Assembly: GCA_030765065.1 (NCBI GenBank)
Contig: CM060988.1
Location: 176,121,065 to 176,185,064, forward strand
Source: Deroplatys truncata
Lineage: Eukaryota; Arthropoda; Insecta; Mantodea; Mantidae
DNA length: 64,000 nucleotides
Direction of reading: 5' to 3'
Below, piece by piece: positions 42,033 to 49,484 of this stretch. Under the pieces are notes generated by a model. That model was not told the origin of the DNA and made no database searches. It saw only the letters and a list, made by a program, of their open reading frames with translations. Position 1 is the first letter of the stretch, and each line of letters starts with the position of its first letter. Both the position numbers and the translations under genes were made by a program.

Positions 42033-45000
42033 TACTACTACTACTACTACTACTAATACTACTCTATTTATTTTATGTCACTTTAACTCCTTGGTCATAT
42101 CGCGACAGATCTGTTGATAACTCTTAGAACGATATGTGATGGACAATTAGCCTTCTCATCCCTGTAACCACCTGCTCCATCATGTGTCCAAGAGATCCTA
42201 GCGCATAGCTACCGGATCTTCTGCTTCGTGCCGTGCAGACAACATTAGGGTGCCGACCAGTCCAACCACTGCTCCCATATAGAAAGGCGGACAGTTAGCC
42301 TTCTAGGTCTCATCTCTGTAACCACCTGTTTCATGCCGTGAGATGGCATTAGGGTGCCGTCCAGTCTAACTGCCGCCCTCACACAGAAAGACGGACAGTT
42401 AGCCTTCTAGATCTCATCCCTGGAAATGCCATCCTGGTTCGTCACGTGCCCACAGAGACCCATGGCAGTTGGATCTTCTGCTTCGTGCCATGCAGATGGC
42501 ATGAGGGTGCCATCCAGTCTAATGGCTTACATTGTCTGTGGATAGATGACATAGCATTTACTATTACCACTTAGTTTTCATTTTACTATGGTTTTAGACT
42601 TAAGGTAGAATTTTGAGTCATGGTATTAAATAGCCAATCCAGTATTTACCTTAGCAACTGAGGGAAACCATGAAAAAAAACCTCAGACAGATTGGTCAGC
42701 CCACATGATTTGAACCCGGGACCTTTGAATGCGGGCGACAGACAGTGCCGCCTGAGCCATCCTGCTCAGTACAAAAACTGTTGCTCGAATTTGTCTTTGA
42801 CATTAACAGTATGCAAGCTAACAATTTGCTGTGAAACCTTGATGAAAAACAGGAGTTTTAACTAATGTTAGAGTATTTTAACATCGGTTGATGAAATAGA
42901 CCCTTATTGTACACCCAAATTTTGAGATATGAAATGAAATACAAATAAGTTAGTCAAAGTCCCTGTAAATTTTTAGCTACATAAAATAAGGTTTAATTCC
43001 AGTTTTCAAAACAAATTTGTTTCTGTACGAATTTTCTCTGATGTGATTCTTAAACTGTCAACAGGTGAGCGACCATACGTATGCCAGGAATGTGGCAAAG
43101 GCTTCAGTACATCTTATGGATTAAAGGCCCATTTACGTACTCATTCAGGGGAGAAGCCCTACTTGTGCAATGAATGCGGACATGGTTTTGCAGAGGCTGT
43201 TCATCTCCAAAAACATAGCGTCATACATTCAGGTGAGATGCATGCATTTGTGTTGAATATAACATTTGTGTCACGTGTGAAAGCTTTATCATAATGGAAA
43301 TGTTTCTTTTTAAGGAGAGAAGAATTTCATGTGTGAAGACTGTGGGAAGAATTTCGGCAACAAAACAGCGTTAAATACTCACCAACGGACACATACAAGA
43401 GACAGACCTTATTTTTGCAACTTGTGCTCCAGATCATTTCGTGCTAGCATGATCCTCAAGCGGCATTATCTTACACACACAGGTAATGCACAACTCTATT
43501 CTATTAAACAAGTTAATCTTAAACACATATGCAGGGTGAACCAGACCACCCTTAACCAAATCACGTCATATTTAAATGCCTACTCAACTAACCAAGAAAT
43601 CAGATTTAAAACCCCTAGCAGTGAGGGTGGTAACAGCGTAATGGTTAAAAAAATCATTTAAAATCAACTAATAAGTATTTTTTGCTGAAAATTTGCATGC
43701 ACAATATCAACCGTTTATAACCTGGTGTACCGTATTTGTTACAATAGGTTTTTTTTTAGATTTTAGTTTTTTTAATGAGCTTTCTTAATCAGCAATAAAA
43801 TTAAGCTATGAGGGCAGTCCCAGAAGTACCCGACCTGACATATGGATAGTGGTTATTGTTGTAAACAAACGACTGTGGTAGAAAGTACCAAAATTATAAA
43901 GCTTAAGTCTGAAGTTTGATGATGCTACGTCGTTAGTAATTGTTTGGCAGCCATTAATATTGAACTCTCTCAGCGAATTTGTAAATATGGATAAAACTGG
44001 CCATCGCTATGTGATACAATAATTTCATTTGAAAGGTCTTAAGCCCCTTGTACACGATCAAATTTTTGTCAAATTCAACGCTTTACAAGACCTGTCAAGA
44101 GTTGTCACAACTTTAAAACTTTTCTTGTCAAATTGCTTCCAATACTTTTAAAAGTCTTTGAAAGTCTTGAAAGCAAATAAGAACATGCTCTAAACGATCA
44201 AAGATTTGCAATGATTTGATGGCTTTAGCCAATGAAATGCGAGTATTTACAGTGCATCACGAAATCTGCAACATGGCAGAAAGCAAAAAGTAAACAAAAA
44301 TGGCTACCCGGCAAAGATATGTTATATGCGAACTGATTAGGTTATACATAAGCTGGTCATGTCCATATGTCTAGGACTCTGTGGGTTACCACAAGATGAA
44401 GGCATATGAAGAAGTAATTGCCAGGCAGATTTCTGAACTAAGTATACATTAATGCAATGTTATATAGTGTGGTTAACCTATCAGTTGGTGTTATTTCCAT
44501 TGTATTCCATAATCGTAATGTGATTTCATTGAATATAATACGTGAAAGTGCTACATTATATTAGTAAAGAACAAGATTTCATTGCAAACTGTTATACCGT
44601 GACGCAAATAGTAAATTGCTTTGTGCGTGACAATTATCAATGTGTTCTGAAGGGTTTCACTTTGAAGAAAGACAACTCATAAATACACGTTTATGACATT
44701 GTCAAGTCCTGTCCAATCTTGTCACATATTGAAAAAGTTTGACAATTTTTCTTGTAAACTCTTGAATTTGAAGAAAAGTTTGGTCGTGTACAAGGGGCTT
44801 TAGTCCAACTAATATTAAAGCTAAGCTAGATTCTACTCTGGGGGAGTCTGCTCCTTCATTTGCAACAGTAAAATATTGGGTGGCAGAGTTTAAGCGAGGC
44901 TGTATGAGTTGCCAAAACGAACATTGCAGTGGTTGACCAAATGAGGTGACCATGCCAGAAATTGTGAGGAAAATCCACAAATGGATCCACAAATCCACAA

Positions 45001-48000
45001 TTGGATGATCATTGGCTGAGTTAGCAAGCTATCAGACATCATAGGCATTTCAAAAAGTGCCTAACATCATATACTGACTGAAAATTTAGACATGAGAAAG
45101 CTATGCACAGGATGGGTGCCACGTTTACTCACAATGGAATAAAAGGAGCATGGTGAAAATGTTTCAGTCGAGTGTTTGGCGATGTTTTGCTGCAATAAAG
45201 CCGAGTTTTTGTGTCAATTCATAATCATGGATGAAACATGGGTCCATCACTTCACACCTGAGACAAAGGAACAGTCAAAACAGTGGATTGAAAAGGGAGA
45301 ATTGGCCCCAAAGAAGCTGAGACAGTTCCATTTGCAGGCAAGGTCATGGCGTCAGTTTTTTGGAATGTGTGTGGAATAATTTTCATTGATTATCTACAAA
45401 AAGGAAAAGCATTATGCAAACTTATTGCAGCATTTGAATGATGAAATCAAGCAAAAATGGCCGCATTTAATGGAAAAGAAAGTTTTGTTTCATCAAGACA
45501 ATGCACCAGTTCACACATCCATTACCACCATGGGCAAAATCAATGAGTTAAAGTTTGAGTTGCTTCCTCATGCACCCTATTCACCAGATTTAGCCCCCTC
45601 GGATTATTATTTTCTATTTCCAAAGTTGAAGAAATGGCTTGGTGATAAAAGATCTGCCAACAGTGAAGAGCTAGAGTCTGCAGTTGAGGGCTATTTTGCA
45701 GAACTCAATGGTTCTCACTATAAACAGGGTATCGAAGCTATTGAACATGGCTGGGAACAGTGTATTGAGCTGAAAGGAGACTATGTAGAGAAATAAAGAT
45801 GTTTTTTCCCCAAAAGTTTTGTTTTCTCTTTGTTAGGTCAGGTACTTTTTGGACAGCCCTCATATTTATAGCTTTTTATATTGTAAAACTATTATGTTTT
45901 TTAAATAAACTGTATTTTTTATGATATGAAGAAGCAAAAGCCATGCTATTGCAGTCAAATATATCCCCGTCAGCATCCAATTGTGCCATTACACCAGTTA
46001 TTTTACTTGGGTGCTCTCCTTCCTTTACCACAGGCACATTTGACTGCAGTCGCTGGGAGTCAAACTCACAATTGTTTTTTCAGATTGAACTGTCATATGA
46101 TATCTATAAAGCATCTCACACAATTCTTAGTTTTTCCCACTTAGATTCATTAGCAGTAAAAAACTGAATTACAATACATGAAACAATTCCATTTTGGGTT
46201 ATTTCTAATCAAATTTTTATCATATATATAATGTACCATGAACAAAAGAGTCACTTTTTATATGAATATATCAAATATACGCATTTGTAAAATCTCTATA
46301 TTGAATTTTTGAATAAAATGTAGTACTTGCTCTCCCATAGATTAGCAGTAGAAAAAGCAAAAAGAGAAATTCTGATTCACATCTGATCACCCATCATATA
46401 TTTCATTATAGTTTTAGTTATATACTTATTTTAATAGTTACAATATTTGTTTTCTTATTCCAGATGAACGCAAATTCAGTTGCTCCTTGTGCAGTACAAA
46501 GTTTAGAAGGAAAGATAACCTTGAGAGACATATGAAGAACACACATCCGGAGACTAGAATGCCTCCGCATCTTTCTCAGGCTCTTCATCTGCAGAAACAG
46601 CAACAGATGCAGCAACAGGAAAAGAAAGCAAGTGTAGAAAAATCTCAAGATCAACAACAACAGTGCACCAAACCAGAACAAACTGGAACTTCAGAACGGC
46701 AGTCACCACGGCCAGAAAATGTAGTGCGAGAACATACTCCGGATGCAGTACCTGAACGCTCGCAATCCATGCAGCAGCAGTATTCTCATAATGTAATTGA
46801 ATCCCCCAGAGATCTGGGGCTAGATCTGTCACAAAGCTTGTTACCATCACCTTCAAACAGTTTGGAACAGCAACACACATCACATCTGGTACGCCACTCT
46901 CTGCAAAGTAGTGTACTTGTAGAACAAGCGCCACAGCCCCAGCAAAACTTTATGCAAGACTCTCGAGAAATACCACAAGATTTAATGGACTCTGAGCCAA
47001 TACAGGATCAGCAAAATTTACTACCACTGGAAGGAAGTGAATCACCTTTCTATTTACCTTTTTGTTCACCAACAGGATCATTGGGGAAATCACCAAATAC
47101 CATTGGTAAACAAATCCATAATGAAGAATCAGAAATACTTTCTCTTCAGAAAATGCCTAACAGTTTAGGCAAGCAAATTCCTCTTCAAGAGGCAGACATG
47201 CTTTCTATTTCAAATATGTCAATGAGTATAGGAAAACAATTTTCTTTCCCAGAACAACACGTTCACGCTGGGCAGAAAACGAACAGTTTAGGCAAGCAAA
47301 TCCTTGCTGAAGACCAACACATCCACACTACACAGAGGATTCACACCAGCTTAGGCAAACGAACTCATTTTGATGAGTCAGAAGTGTTTTCTGTGCAGAA
47401 TTCAGGCAAACAGATGCCCCTTCCGGATCCAGAACTGTTTGCTGTGCAGAAGATTTCCAACAGTTTTGGAAAACGGATTACTTTTGAAGAGCCACAAGTG
47501 CTGTCCTTGCAAAAGTCAACCCACATCACAGGCAAACAAATTCCTCTTCACGAATCAGATGTGCTTTCCATGAAGAAAACTCCAAACATTTCAGGCAAAC
47601 AAATTGACTTCCAAGATGCAGAAATGCAGATGCCTCACAGTATGGGAAAACAAATTCGTTTTGAAGAGCCAGAAACACGCTCTATACAAAATATACCCAG
47701 CAGCATTGGCAAGGAAATTCTCCATCAAGAACCAGAAGCAATGCCTGCACAGAAAAGTTGCAACAGTATTGGTAAACAAATTTCAATACAAGAACCAGAA
47801 ATAAATTGTGCCTATCTGTCGCGCAGCATGCCTGAAGGGGCAGAAAGACCTGCTCAGACCAGTCGTTACCCAGAGTCAAGCTGTATTAAGTCTCTCTCGG
47901 ACATTTCCAATGTGCCGCCGGGTATCAAATCGCATAGTCAGCCCCACGTAATGAGCTTCAAGGAAATGCTGGAGCCTGTGAATGATTTAAGGAAAATGTT

Positions 48001-48196
48001 TCCAAATGATGCCGGCAGCTCGTTATTCAGGGAGATTCCCAAAGCAACTCCCCCCAAACAGACTTCTTGTGCAGTGCCTGTGATCAACAGTGCCTATGCT
48101 CACCAGGTTATCAAAAATGCTTCCAACTACATCCAGCAGGAGAAGGGTACAAACTGTGTGCCAACTATAACAAAACTGCATTCAGGCATCGTGTAG
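24380..48196 (+). CDS. RING plus C2H2 zinc-finger protein with GKQI repeats, seven exons
   Basis: Exons 24380-24515, 26954-27247, 31164-31334, 31475-31558, 43065-43232, 43315-43482 and 46464-48196 join into one 917-codon frame. All introns are phase 1 with GT/AG ends. The start has an in-frame TAA two codons upstream. Residues 4-42 form a RING-type C3HC4 pattern (C4, C7, C23, H25, C28, C31, C39, C42). An acidic linker and a basic run (KPKRKRK, about 125-131, a likely nuclear signal) follow. Fingers: a C2HC variant at 151-170, then seven C2H2 fingers beginning at C179, C207, C235, C263, C291, C319 and C347, with TGE/TGD linkers. The tail is Gln/Ser/Pro-rich and contains about 12 GKQI repeats (552-790). 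Likely role, from the family: sequence-specific DNA binding in the nucleus; ubiquitin-ligase activity from the RING is possible but untested. I do not recognise a named orthologue. Confidence 0.92.
24516..25380. other. Zinc-finger gene intron 1, left part
   Basis: No mobile-element boundary or exon was recognised. A GC-richer patch at 25030-25290 has overlapping frames on both strands without domain similarity that I can see. Confidence 0.35.
25381..25672 (-). repeat. ACTT repeat, partial copy
   Basis: Reverse-orientation 5' portion: ttcgagaaaataaaa, gtaaagggtagttttggctg, gaaatctggtattgg. Confidence 0.72.
25724..26909 (-). mobile_element. 5'-truncated non-LTR retrotransposon with 11-bp target duplication
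   Basis: Minus-strand coding remnant: [20 protein letters not shown], a typical C-terminal segment of LINE ORF2, continuing through [18 protein letters not shown] and a CxxxH-type end (CPL...[10 protein letters not shown]) with frame breaks. The 3' end has AATAAA-like sequence and a ttacattac-type microsatellite tail at 25724-25745. AACAAAATTAA flanks both ends (25713-25723 and 26910-26920). The element lies only 44 bp upstream of exon 2. Confidence 0.88.
26954..27247 (+). CDS. Zinc-finger gene exon 2 (acidic linker and basic run)
   Basis: 294 bases, phase 1 to phase 1, with acceptor atttaaag and donor ggtaag. It encodes a Lys/Ala/Pro-rich start, an acidic Ser/Thr/Glu linker and [10 protein letters not shown]. 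The acceptor lacks a good pyrimidine tract. Confidence 0.85.
27378..27662 (-). repeat. ACTT repeat, partial copy
   Basis: Decayed reverse-orientation 3' half (ctacttcatgttgatcc, ttgcagaaatgatttcatta). Both ends are lost. Confidence 0.6.
27834..28790 (+). mobile_element. LTR of a retrotransposon plus primer-binding site (copy B)
   Basis: It begins TGATGCAGTAATTTG and has TATAAAAG at 28209-28216 and AATAAA at 28509-28514. The primer-site-like TGGCTTCCCAAATGTGGGGC lies at 28766-28785, resembling the complement of the 3' end of insect tRNA-Lys. The unit ends at GGGGCTCAAC, flanked by AAAC at 27830-27833 and 28791-28794. There is no internal coding region. Confidence 0.8.
28795..29429. other. Intron sequence, no gene recognised
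   Basis: AT-rich, no identifiable element. Confidence 0.4.
29430..29623 (-). repeat. ACTT repeat, 5'-end fragment
   Basis: Reverse orientation; ends ggtacatggtagaaaaagt. A CA-rich stretch lies at 29468-29490 at the family's internal microsatellite site. Confidence 0.72.
29624..30140. other. Intron sequence, no gene recognised
   Basis: AT-rich, no identifiable element before the tRNA-like SINE head at 30141. Confidence 0.4.
30141..30225 (+). mobile_element. tRNA-like SINE head (candidate)
   Basis: A-box-like gtggagcagtagttaagg and B-box-like tgttcgattcccc are about 45 bp apart, as in a tRNA. There is no clear cloverleaf and the sequence continues into an AT-rich tail, so a SINE relic is more likely than a tRNA gene. 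Confidence 0.5.
30850..31120 (-). mobile_element. Fragment of the LINE family seen at 25724-26909
   Basis: The stretch 30900-31110 aligns by eye with 26090-26280 (atccaattt/atccattttc, ggtaaatttaacc/ggtaatttagccc, agtttcttcacattc/gtttcttcacactc). Strongly diverged. It lies immediately upstream of exon 3. Confidence 0.65.
31164..31334 (+). CDS. Zinc-finger gene exon 3 (fingers 1-2)
   Basis: Acceptor tttgtacag and donor ggtgagt. Finger 1 is C151-x2-C154-x12-H167-x2-C170, a C2HC variant in which the usual last His is Ala. Finger 2 is canonical (C179, C182, H195, H199), joined by TGDKPY. Confidence 0.93.
31475..31558 (+). CDS. Zinc-finger gene exon 4 (finger 3)
   Basis: A single C2H2 finger (C207, C210, H223, H227) occupying a whole 84-base exon. 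Acceptor tgttttcag, donor ggtact. Confidence 0.93.
31834..32582 (-). repeat. ACTT repeat, copy with truncated terminus
   Basis: It runs from atatgttacattcacatg to ctttttctaaaaatgc and abuts the next copy head to head. Confidence 0.82.
32588..33427 (+). repeat. ACTT repeat, full-length copy
   Basis: It opens actttctctacc after GCTTTTT and closes cacatca before GATTTTTTGG. It forms an inverted pair with the copy at 31834-32582. Confidence 0.85.
33436..33534 (-). repeat. ACTT repeat, 5'-end fragment
   Basis: Reverse-orientation terminus (tttccagtgaaatctcc, ggcatgcaatacttcccc, gtagtaaagt). Confidence 0.72.
33535..33854. other. Intron sequence, no gene recognised
   Basis: It contains a short GT-rich tract at 33610-33660. 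No element boundary identified. Confidence 0.4.
33855..35170 (+). mobile_element. Penelope-like element, pseudogenised, with RT and GIY-YIG remnants
   Basis: The reverse-transcriptase part reads [14 protein letters not shown] (33963-34005) and [11 protein letters not shown], with the YIDD catalytic box at 34055-34066. It continues to [21 protein letters not shown] frame-disrupted GIY-YIG endonuclease region follows ([20 protein letters not shown] from 34672; SAVANHFW). RT followed by GIY-YIG defines Penelope-like elements. Stops and frameshifts break the ORF. The tail contains CTGATGA at 35112-35118 and GAAA at 35138-35141. Confidence 0.9.
35210..35545. other. Intron sequence, no gene recognised
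   Basis: Nothing supportable between the Penelope tail and the tRNA-like SINE head. Confidence 0.4.
35549..35640 (+). mobile_element. tRNA-like SINE head (candidate)
   Basis: A-box gatagctcagatggttaaag and B-box ggttcaaatccc at tRNA-like spacing; the ends (gctatga/ctatggc) pair poorly. It lies just outside the LTR unit that follows. Confidence 0.55.
35688..36535 (-). mobile_element. LTR of a second retrotransposon family plus primer-binding site (copy C)
   Basis: The primer-site complement is on the plus strand at 35688-35705 (cccacgtatgggacgcca), tRNA-Lys type. On the minus strand a TATA-like gtgtataaaag is followed by aataaaagtg (plus-strand positions near 36067 and 36007). It ends near gttggaaacaat-like sequence around 36530. 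No coding region follows. The LTR differs in sequence from copies A and B. Confidence 0.7.
36640..37066 (-). repeat. ACTT repeat, partial decayed copy
   Basis: Reverse-orientation blocks gtaaagggttggttggag, ataccaagtttggtattt and gtgctagaaaatgt. Confidence 0.68.
37067..37689. other. Harbinger-like terminus and unassigned sequence
   Basis: The block ttagggtcacttttatgaac at about 37215 is matched in reverse near 42885 (gttgatgaaataga, accctta), suggesting ends of one DNA-element family. A minus-strand open frame at 37402-37650 probably belongs to the remnant at 37690-38125. Confidence 0.4.
37690..38125 (-). pseudogene. Myb/SANT-like (zeste-type) DNA-binding protein remnant
   Basis: Minus-strand translation: [18 protein letters not shown], then in another frame [15 protein letters not shown], the pattern of zeste-like Myb/SANT domains found in transposon-associated proteins. 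Frameshifts and stops interrupt it. The Harbinger link is from family knowledge; no transposase was found beside it. Confidence 0.65.
38440..39403 (-). pseudogene. Tc1-like transposase pseudogene
   Basis: An ATG at 39403 starts [16 protein letters not shown], a helix-turn-helix region broken by stops. Downstream frames give [14 protein letters not shown] (first catalytic Asp-Glu), [19 protein letters not shown] and [18 protein letters not shown], then a degraded C terminus with IPVKSP. At least three frame changes. Its terminal repeats were not identified. Confidence 0.78.
39632..41406 (+). mobile_element. Mariner element, disrupted by a LINE insertion
   Basis: Termini ctagggtattcaaaaagtaa and ttacttttcgaatgccctag are inverted copies of about 30 bp with TA on both sides (39630-39631 and 41407-41408). 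Transposase remnants: [16 protein letters not shown], then [16 protein letters not shown] (first Asp), HDNACCH (second Asp, beside the insertion) and [13 protein letters not shown] (third Asp region). Several frameshifts. A LINE 3' fragment (40511-41068) interrupts the second catalytic motif. Confidence 0.9.
40511..41068 (+). mobile_element. Non-LTR retrotransposon 3' fragment nested in mariner
   Basis: The end of an ORF2-like frame ([17 protein letters not shown]) is followed by a 3'UTR and a (GTCAT)n tail at 41054-41068. The mariner frame stops at 40510 (...CCH) and resumes at 41069 (VATTLRN), so both edges are defined by the host sequence. Confidence 0.85.
41409..41983. other. Intron sequence, no gene recognised
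   Basis: Open frames at 41611-41917 on both strands lack recognisable domains. Confidence 0.35.
41984..42062. repeat. (ATT)n(ACT)n microsatellite
   Basis: About 15 ATT units are followed by about 9 ACT units. Confidence 0.93.
42080..42562. repeat. Dispersed repeat D1 with internal duplications
   Basis: The block (acagttagccttctag, tctcatccctgtaacc, gcattagggtgccgtccag) recurs internally about three times. A second copy lies at 56786-57030 (ggtcatatagcgaagg, cattgtctgtggatagatg). Non-coding. Confidence 0.75.
42590..42776 (-). mobile_element. tRNA-derived SINE, family S3
   Basis: Reading the minus strand, ctgagcaggatggctcaggc (A box) and gggttcaaatcatg (B box) form a tRNA-like head, followed by a body with cctgagg/ttttttttcatgg. 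Orientation is clear; the tail end is approximate. Confidence 0.72.
43065..43232 (+). CDS. Zinc-finger gene exon 5 (fingers 4-5)
   Basis: Acceptor tgtcaacag, donor ggtgag. Two canonical C2H2 fingers (C235/C238/H251/H255 and C263/C266/H279/H283) linked by SGEKPY. Confidence 0.94.
43315..43482 (+). CDS. Zinc-finger gene exon 6 (fingers 6-7)
   Basis: Acceptor ctttttaag, donor ggtaatg. Fingers C291/C294/H307/H311 and C319/C322/H335/H339, linked by TRDRPY. The intron to exon 5 is only 82 bp. Confidence 0.94.
43483..43808. other. Zinc-finger gene intron 6, left part
   Basis: No gene or element boundary was recognised before the mariner at 43809. Confidence 0.4.
43809..45862 (+). mobile_element. 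Mariner element with nested MITE; transposase frameshifted
   Basis: Ends tgagggcagtcccagaagta and tactttttggacagccctca are inverted, with TA at 43807-43808 and 45863-45864. The N-terminal transposase ([28 protein letters not shown]) is separated from its start by the MITE at 44042-44799. Catalytic regions are present in pieces: [20 protein letters not shown] (45231 region), [10 protein letters not shown] and [14 protein letters not shown], ending GDYVEK at 45796. The three Asp positions are readable, but stops and frameshifts make it inactive. Confidence 0.92.
44042..44799. mobile_element. Harbinger-type MITE with TTA target duplication
   Basis: Inverted ends agccccttgtacacgatcaa and ttggtcgtgtacaaggggct are flanked by TTA at 44039-44041 and 44800-44802. 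Removing it restores the mariner reading (KGL-SPTN). It has no coding capacity. TTA/TWA duplications are characteristic of PIF/Harbinger. Confidence 0.88.
45865..46463. other. Zinc-finger gene intron 6, right part
   Basis: It contains a short decayed ACTT terminus at about 46295-46365 (tagcagtagaaaaagc). Otherwise nothing recognised. Confidence 0.4.
46464..48196 (+). CDS. Zinc-finger gene exon 7 (finger 8, Q-rich region, GKQI repeats, stop)
   Basis: Acceptor cttattccag. Finger 8 is C347/C350/H363/H368 with a longer H-x4-H spacing. A Gln-rich stretch (about residues 380-410) and a Ser/Pro/Gln linker follow, then about 12 copies of a ~20-residue repeat with the consensus S-I/L-G-K-Q-I, and a unique C-terminal segment. 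TAG at 48194-48196. Such a long unbroken frame in AT-rich DNA argues for selection. Confidence 0.94.
47090..47815 (+). repeat. Coding minisatellite: ~12 GKQI repeats of ~60 bp
   Basis: Each unit encodes a G-K-Q/R/E-I/F/M core, then a polar/acidic stretch (for example [33 protein letters not shown]) and a short Ser/Asn link. Unit lengths vary from about 17 to 22 residues but all stay in frame. It is part of exon 7. Confidence 0.9.
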
Positions 48197-48244
48197 CTTA
48201 CCGTGTTTTTGTTTATATGGTCTTTCTGTCACAAAATTCAATTT

Positions 48245-48605
48245 CTTCCTCCTCCTCCTCTTCTCCATCAGTTTACCCTTCCTGTTCATAGAACTTACAC
48301 CCCCCCAGGACTTAGAAGCAGGTACCTGGGGTCAGATGCCTGTTGGGGAGCAGACAAACTATTGTATATCCAGGATGGGTGATCAGCCCGAACCTGGTAT
48401 GAGAGCAAGGAAGTGGATGATATGGAATGGCGGTGAGATGATTTAAAGGAAAGGTAATGATAGAGCAATTGGTGGAATGAATGGGGGTAAAAGTGAAGAA
48501 CCTAGAGAAAACCTTCCCAGAAGTTACTTCGTCCACAACAAATCCCATATGTGGCTCCCTGCGATTGAACCTGGGCCACCTAGGTGAGAGGTGAATGGTC
48601 TATCC
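48245..48605 (-). mobile_element. tRNA-derived SINE, family S2, near full length
   Basis: The tRNA-like head on the minus strand ends in the B-box ggttcaatcgc (plus strand gcgattgaacc near 48560). The ~210-bp body is shared with 59301-59536 (caggatgggtgatcagcc, cccccaggactta). It starts only about 50 bp after the zinc-finger stop codon, so it probably lies in the 3'UTR. Confidence 0.8.
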
Positions 48606-48706
48606 AGTGGTCTGATTCAATTTCCATTACATTAAAATTAACTTACACAATGAAACCAACTGACCTGGTAAACCTAAAAGGAGAACATAAGAAAAAAAAG
48701 TTTCGA

Positions 48707-48916
48707 ATATTTTGCATTCACATGGCTTTCTCCACTCACACTTCTACATGCTGTTCTTGCATAAATGTATTCTTCTGTCCACTTCCTGTTAATAGAGATA
48801 AACTTTCGTTAGACATTTACAATTTTTGTTGTTGGTGTAAGAAGAATACAGTAGGCTAAAGTGATAGTCAGATTTTTAAAAAAGGTGATCACTACATGAT
48901 GGCTATTTAAAATTCC
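48707..48916 (-). repeat. ACTT repeat, left half of a split copy
   Basis: It opens tttgcattcacatggctt and is cut after aaaattcc TTA by the element at 48920. The other half resumes at 51960. Confidence 0.8.
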
Positions 48917-49183
48917 TTAGGGCCCATTCACATAGAAATGTTAACATTAAAGTGAGGGCATAAATATGTAACATGAACACAAGATTTGCCTTGCTGTTCA
49001 CAATACCAATAAAACGTTAGCATCAAAACAAGATAAATGAAATGTGAAAGTGATTAAAAATGGAGGTTGCAATGATTAATGAAGATGCAACAGTGCATTT
49101 GATGTTGCTACAAGCTGCATTAATTGTGTTTATGTTATATATTATATTTTTGCTTACATGAAAGAAAATGGAATGGTTAATAA

Positions 49184-49287
49184 CCTATGAAGTTTCACAC
49201 AACCTCAAAAGACACCTTAGTAATAATAATTAAAGCCTATGAAGTTTCACACAACCTCAAAAGACACCTTAGTAATAATAATTAAAG
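49184..49287. repeat. 52-bp perfect tandem duplication
   Basis: Two identical 52-bp units starting cctatgaagtttcac at 49184 and 49236. Identity implies a recent event or an assembly effect. Confidence 0.95.
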
Positions 49288-49484
49288 CCTATTCAGTTCA
49301 TTTGTAATCAGTTTCCAAATATTTTGTTTTAACAAATTATCTTTATAAGATTTAAGTTTCTGTCATAAAGACAATGATGATTTTCAAGTAAAATAATTAA
49401 CTTAACATCAAATGACTCTATTTCTCCTCTTTTCTGTTTCTATGCAGTGAGATTTTTTTTTCTCTCGAATCCCATTAATGCAAA

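Noticed and set aside
46554..46934. Minus-strand frame of 126 codons, and other minus frames at 47591-47879
   Set aside because: They are antisense shadows of exon 7 of the zinc-finger gene, whose plus frame is splice-supported and domain-bearing.
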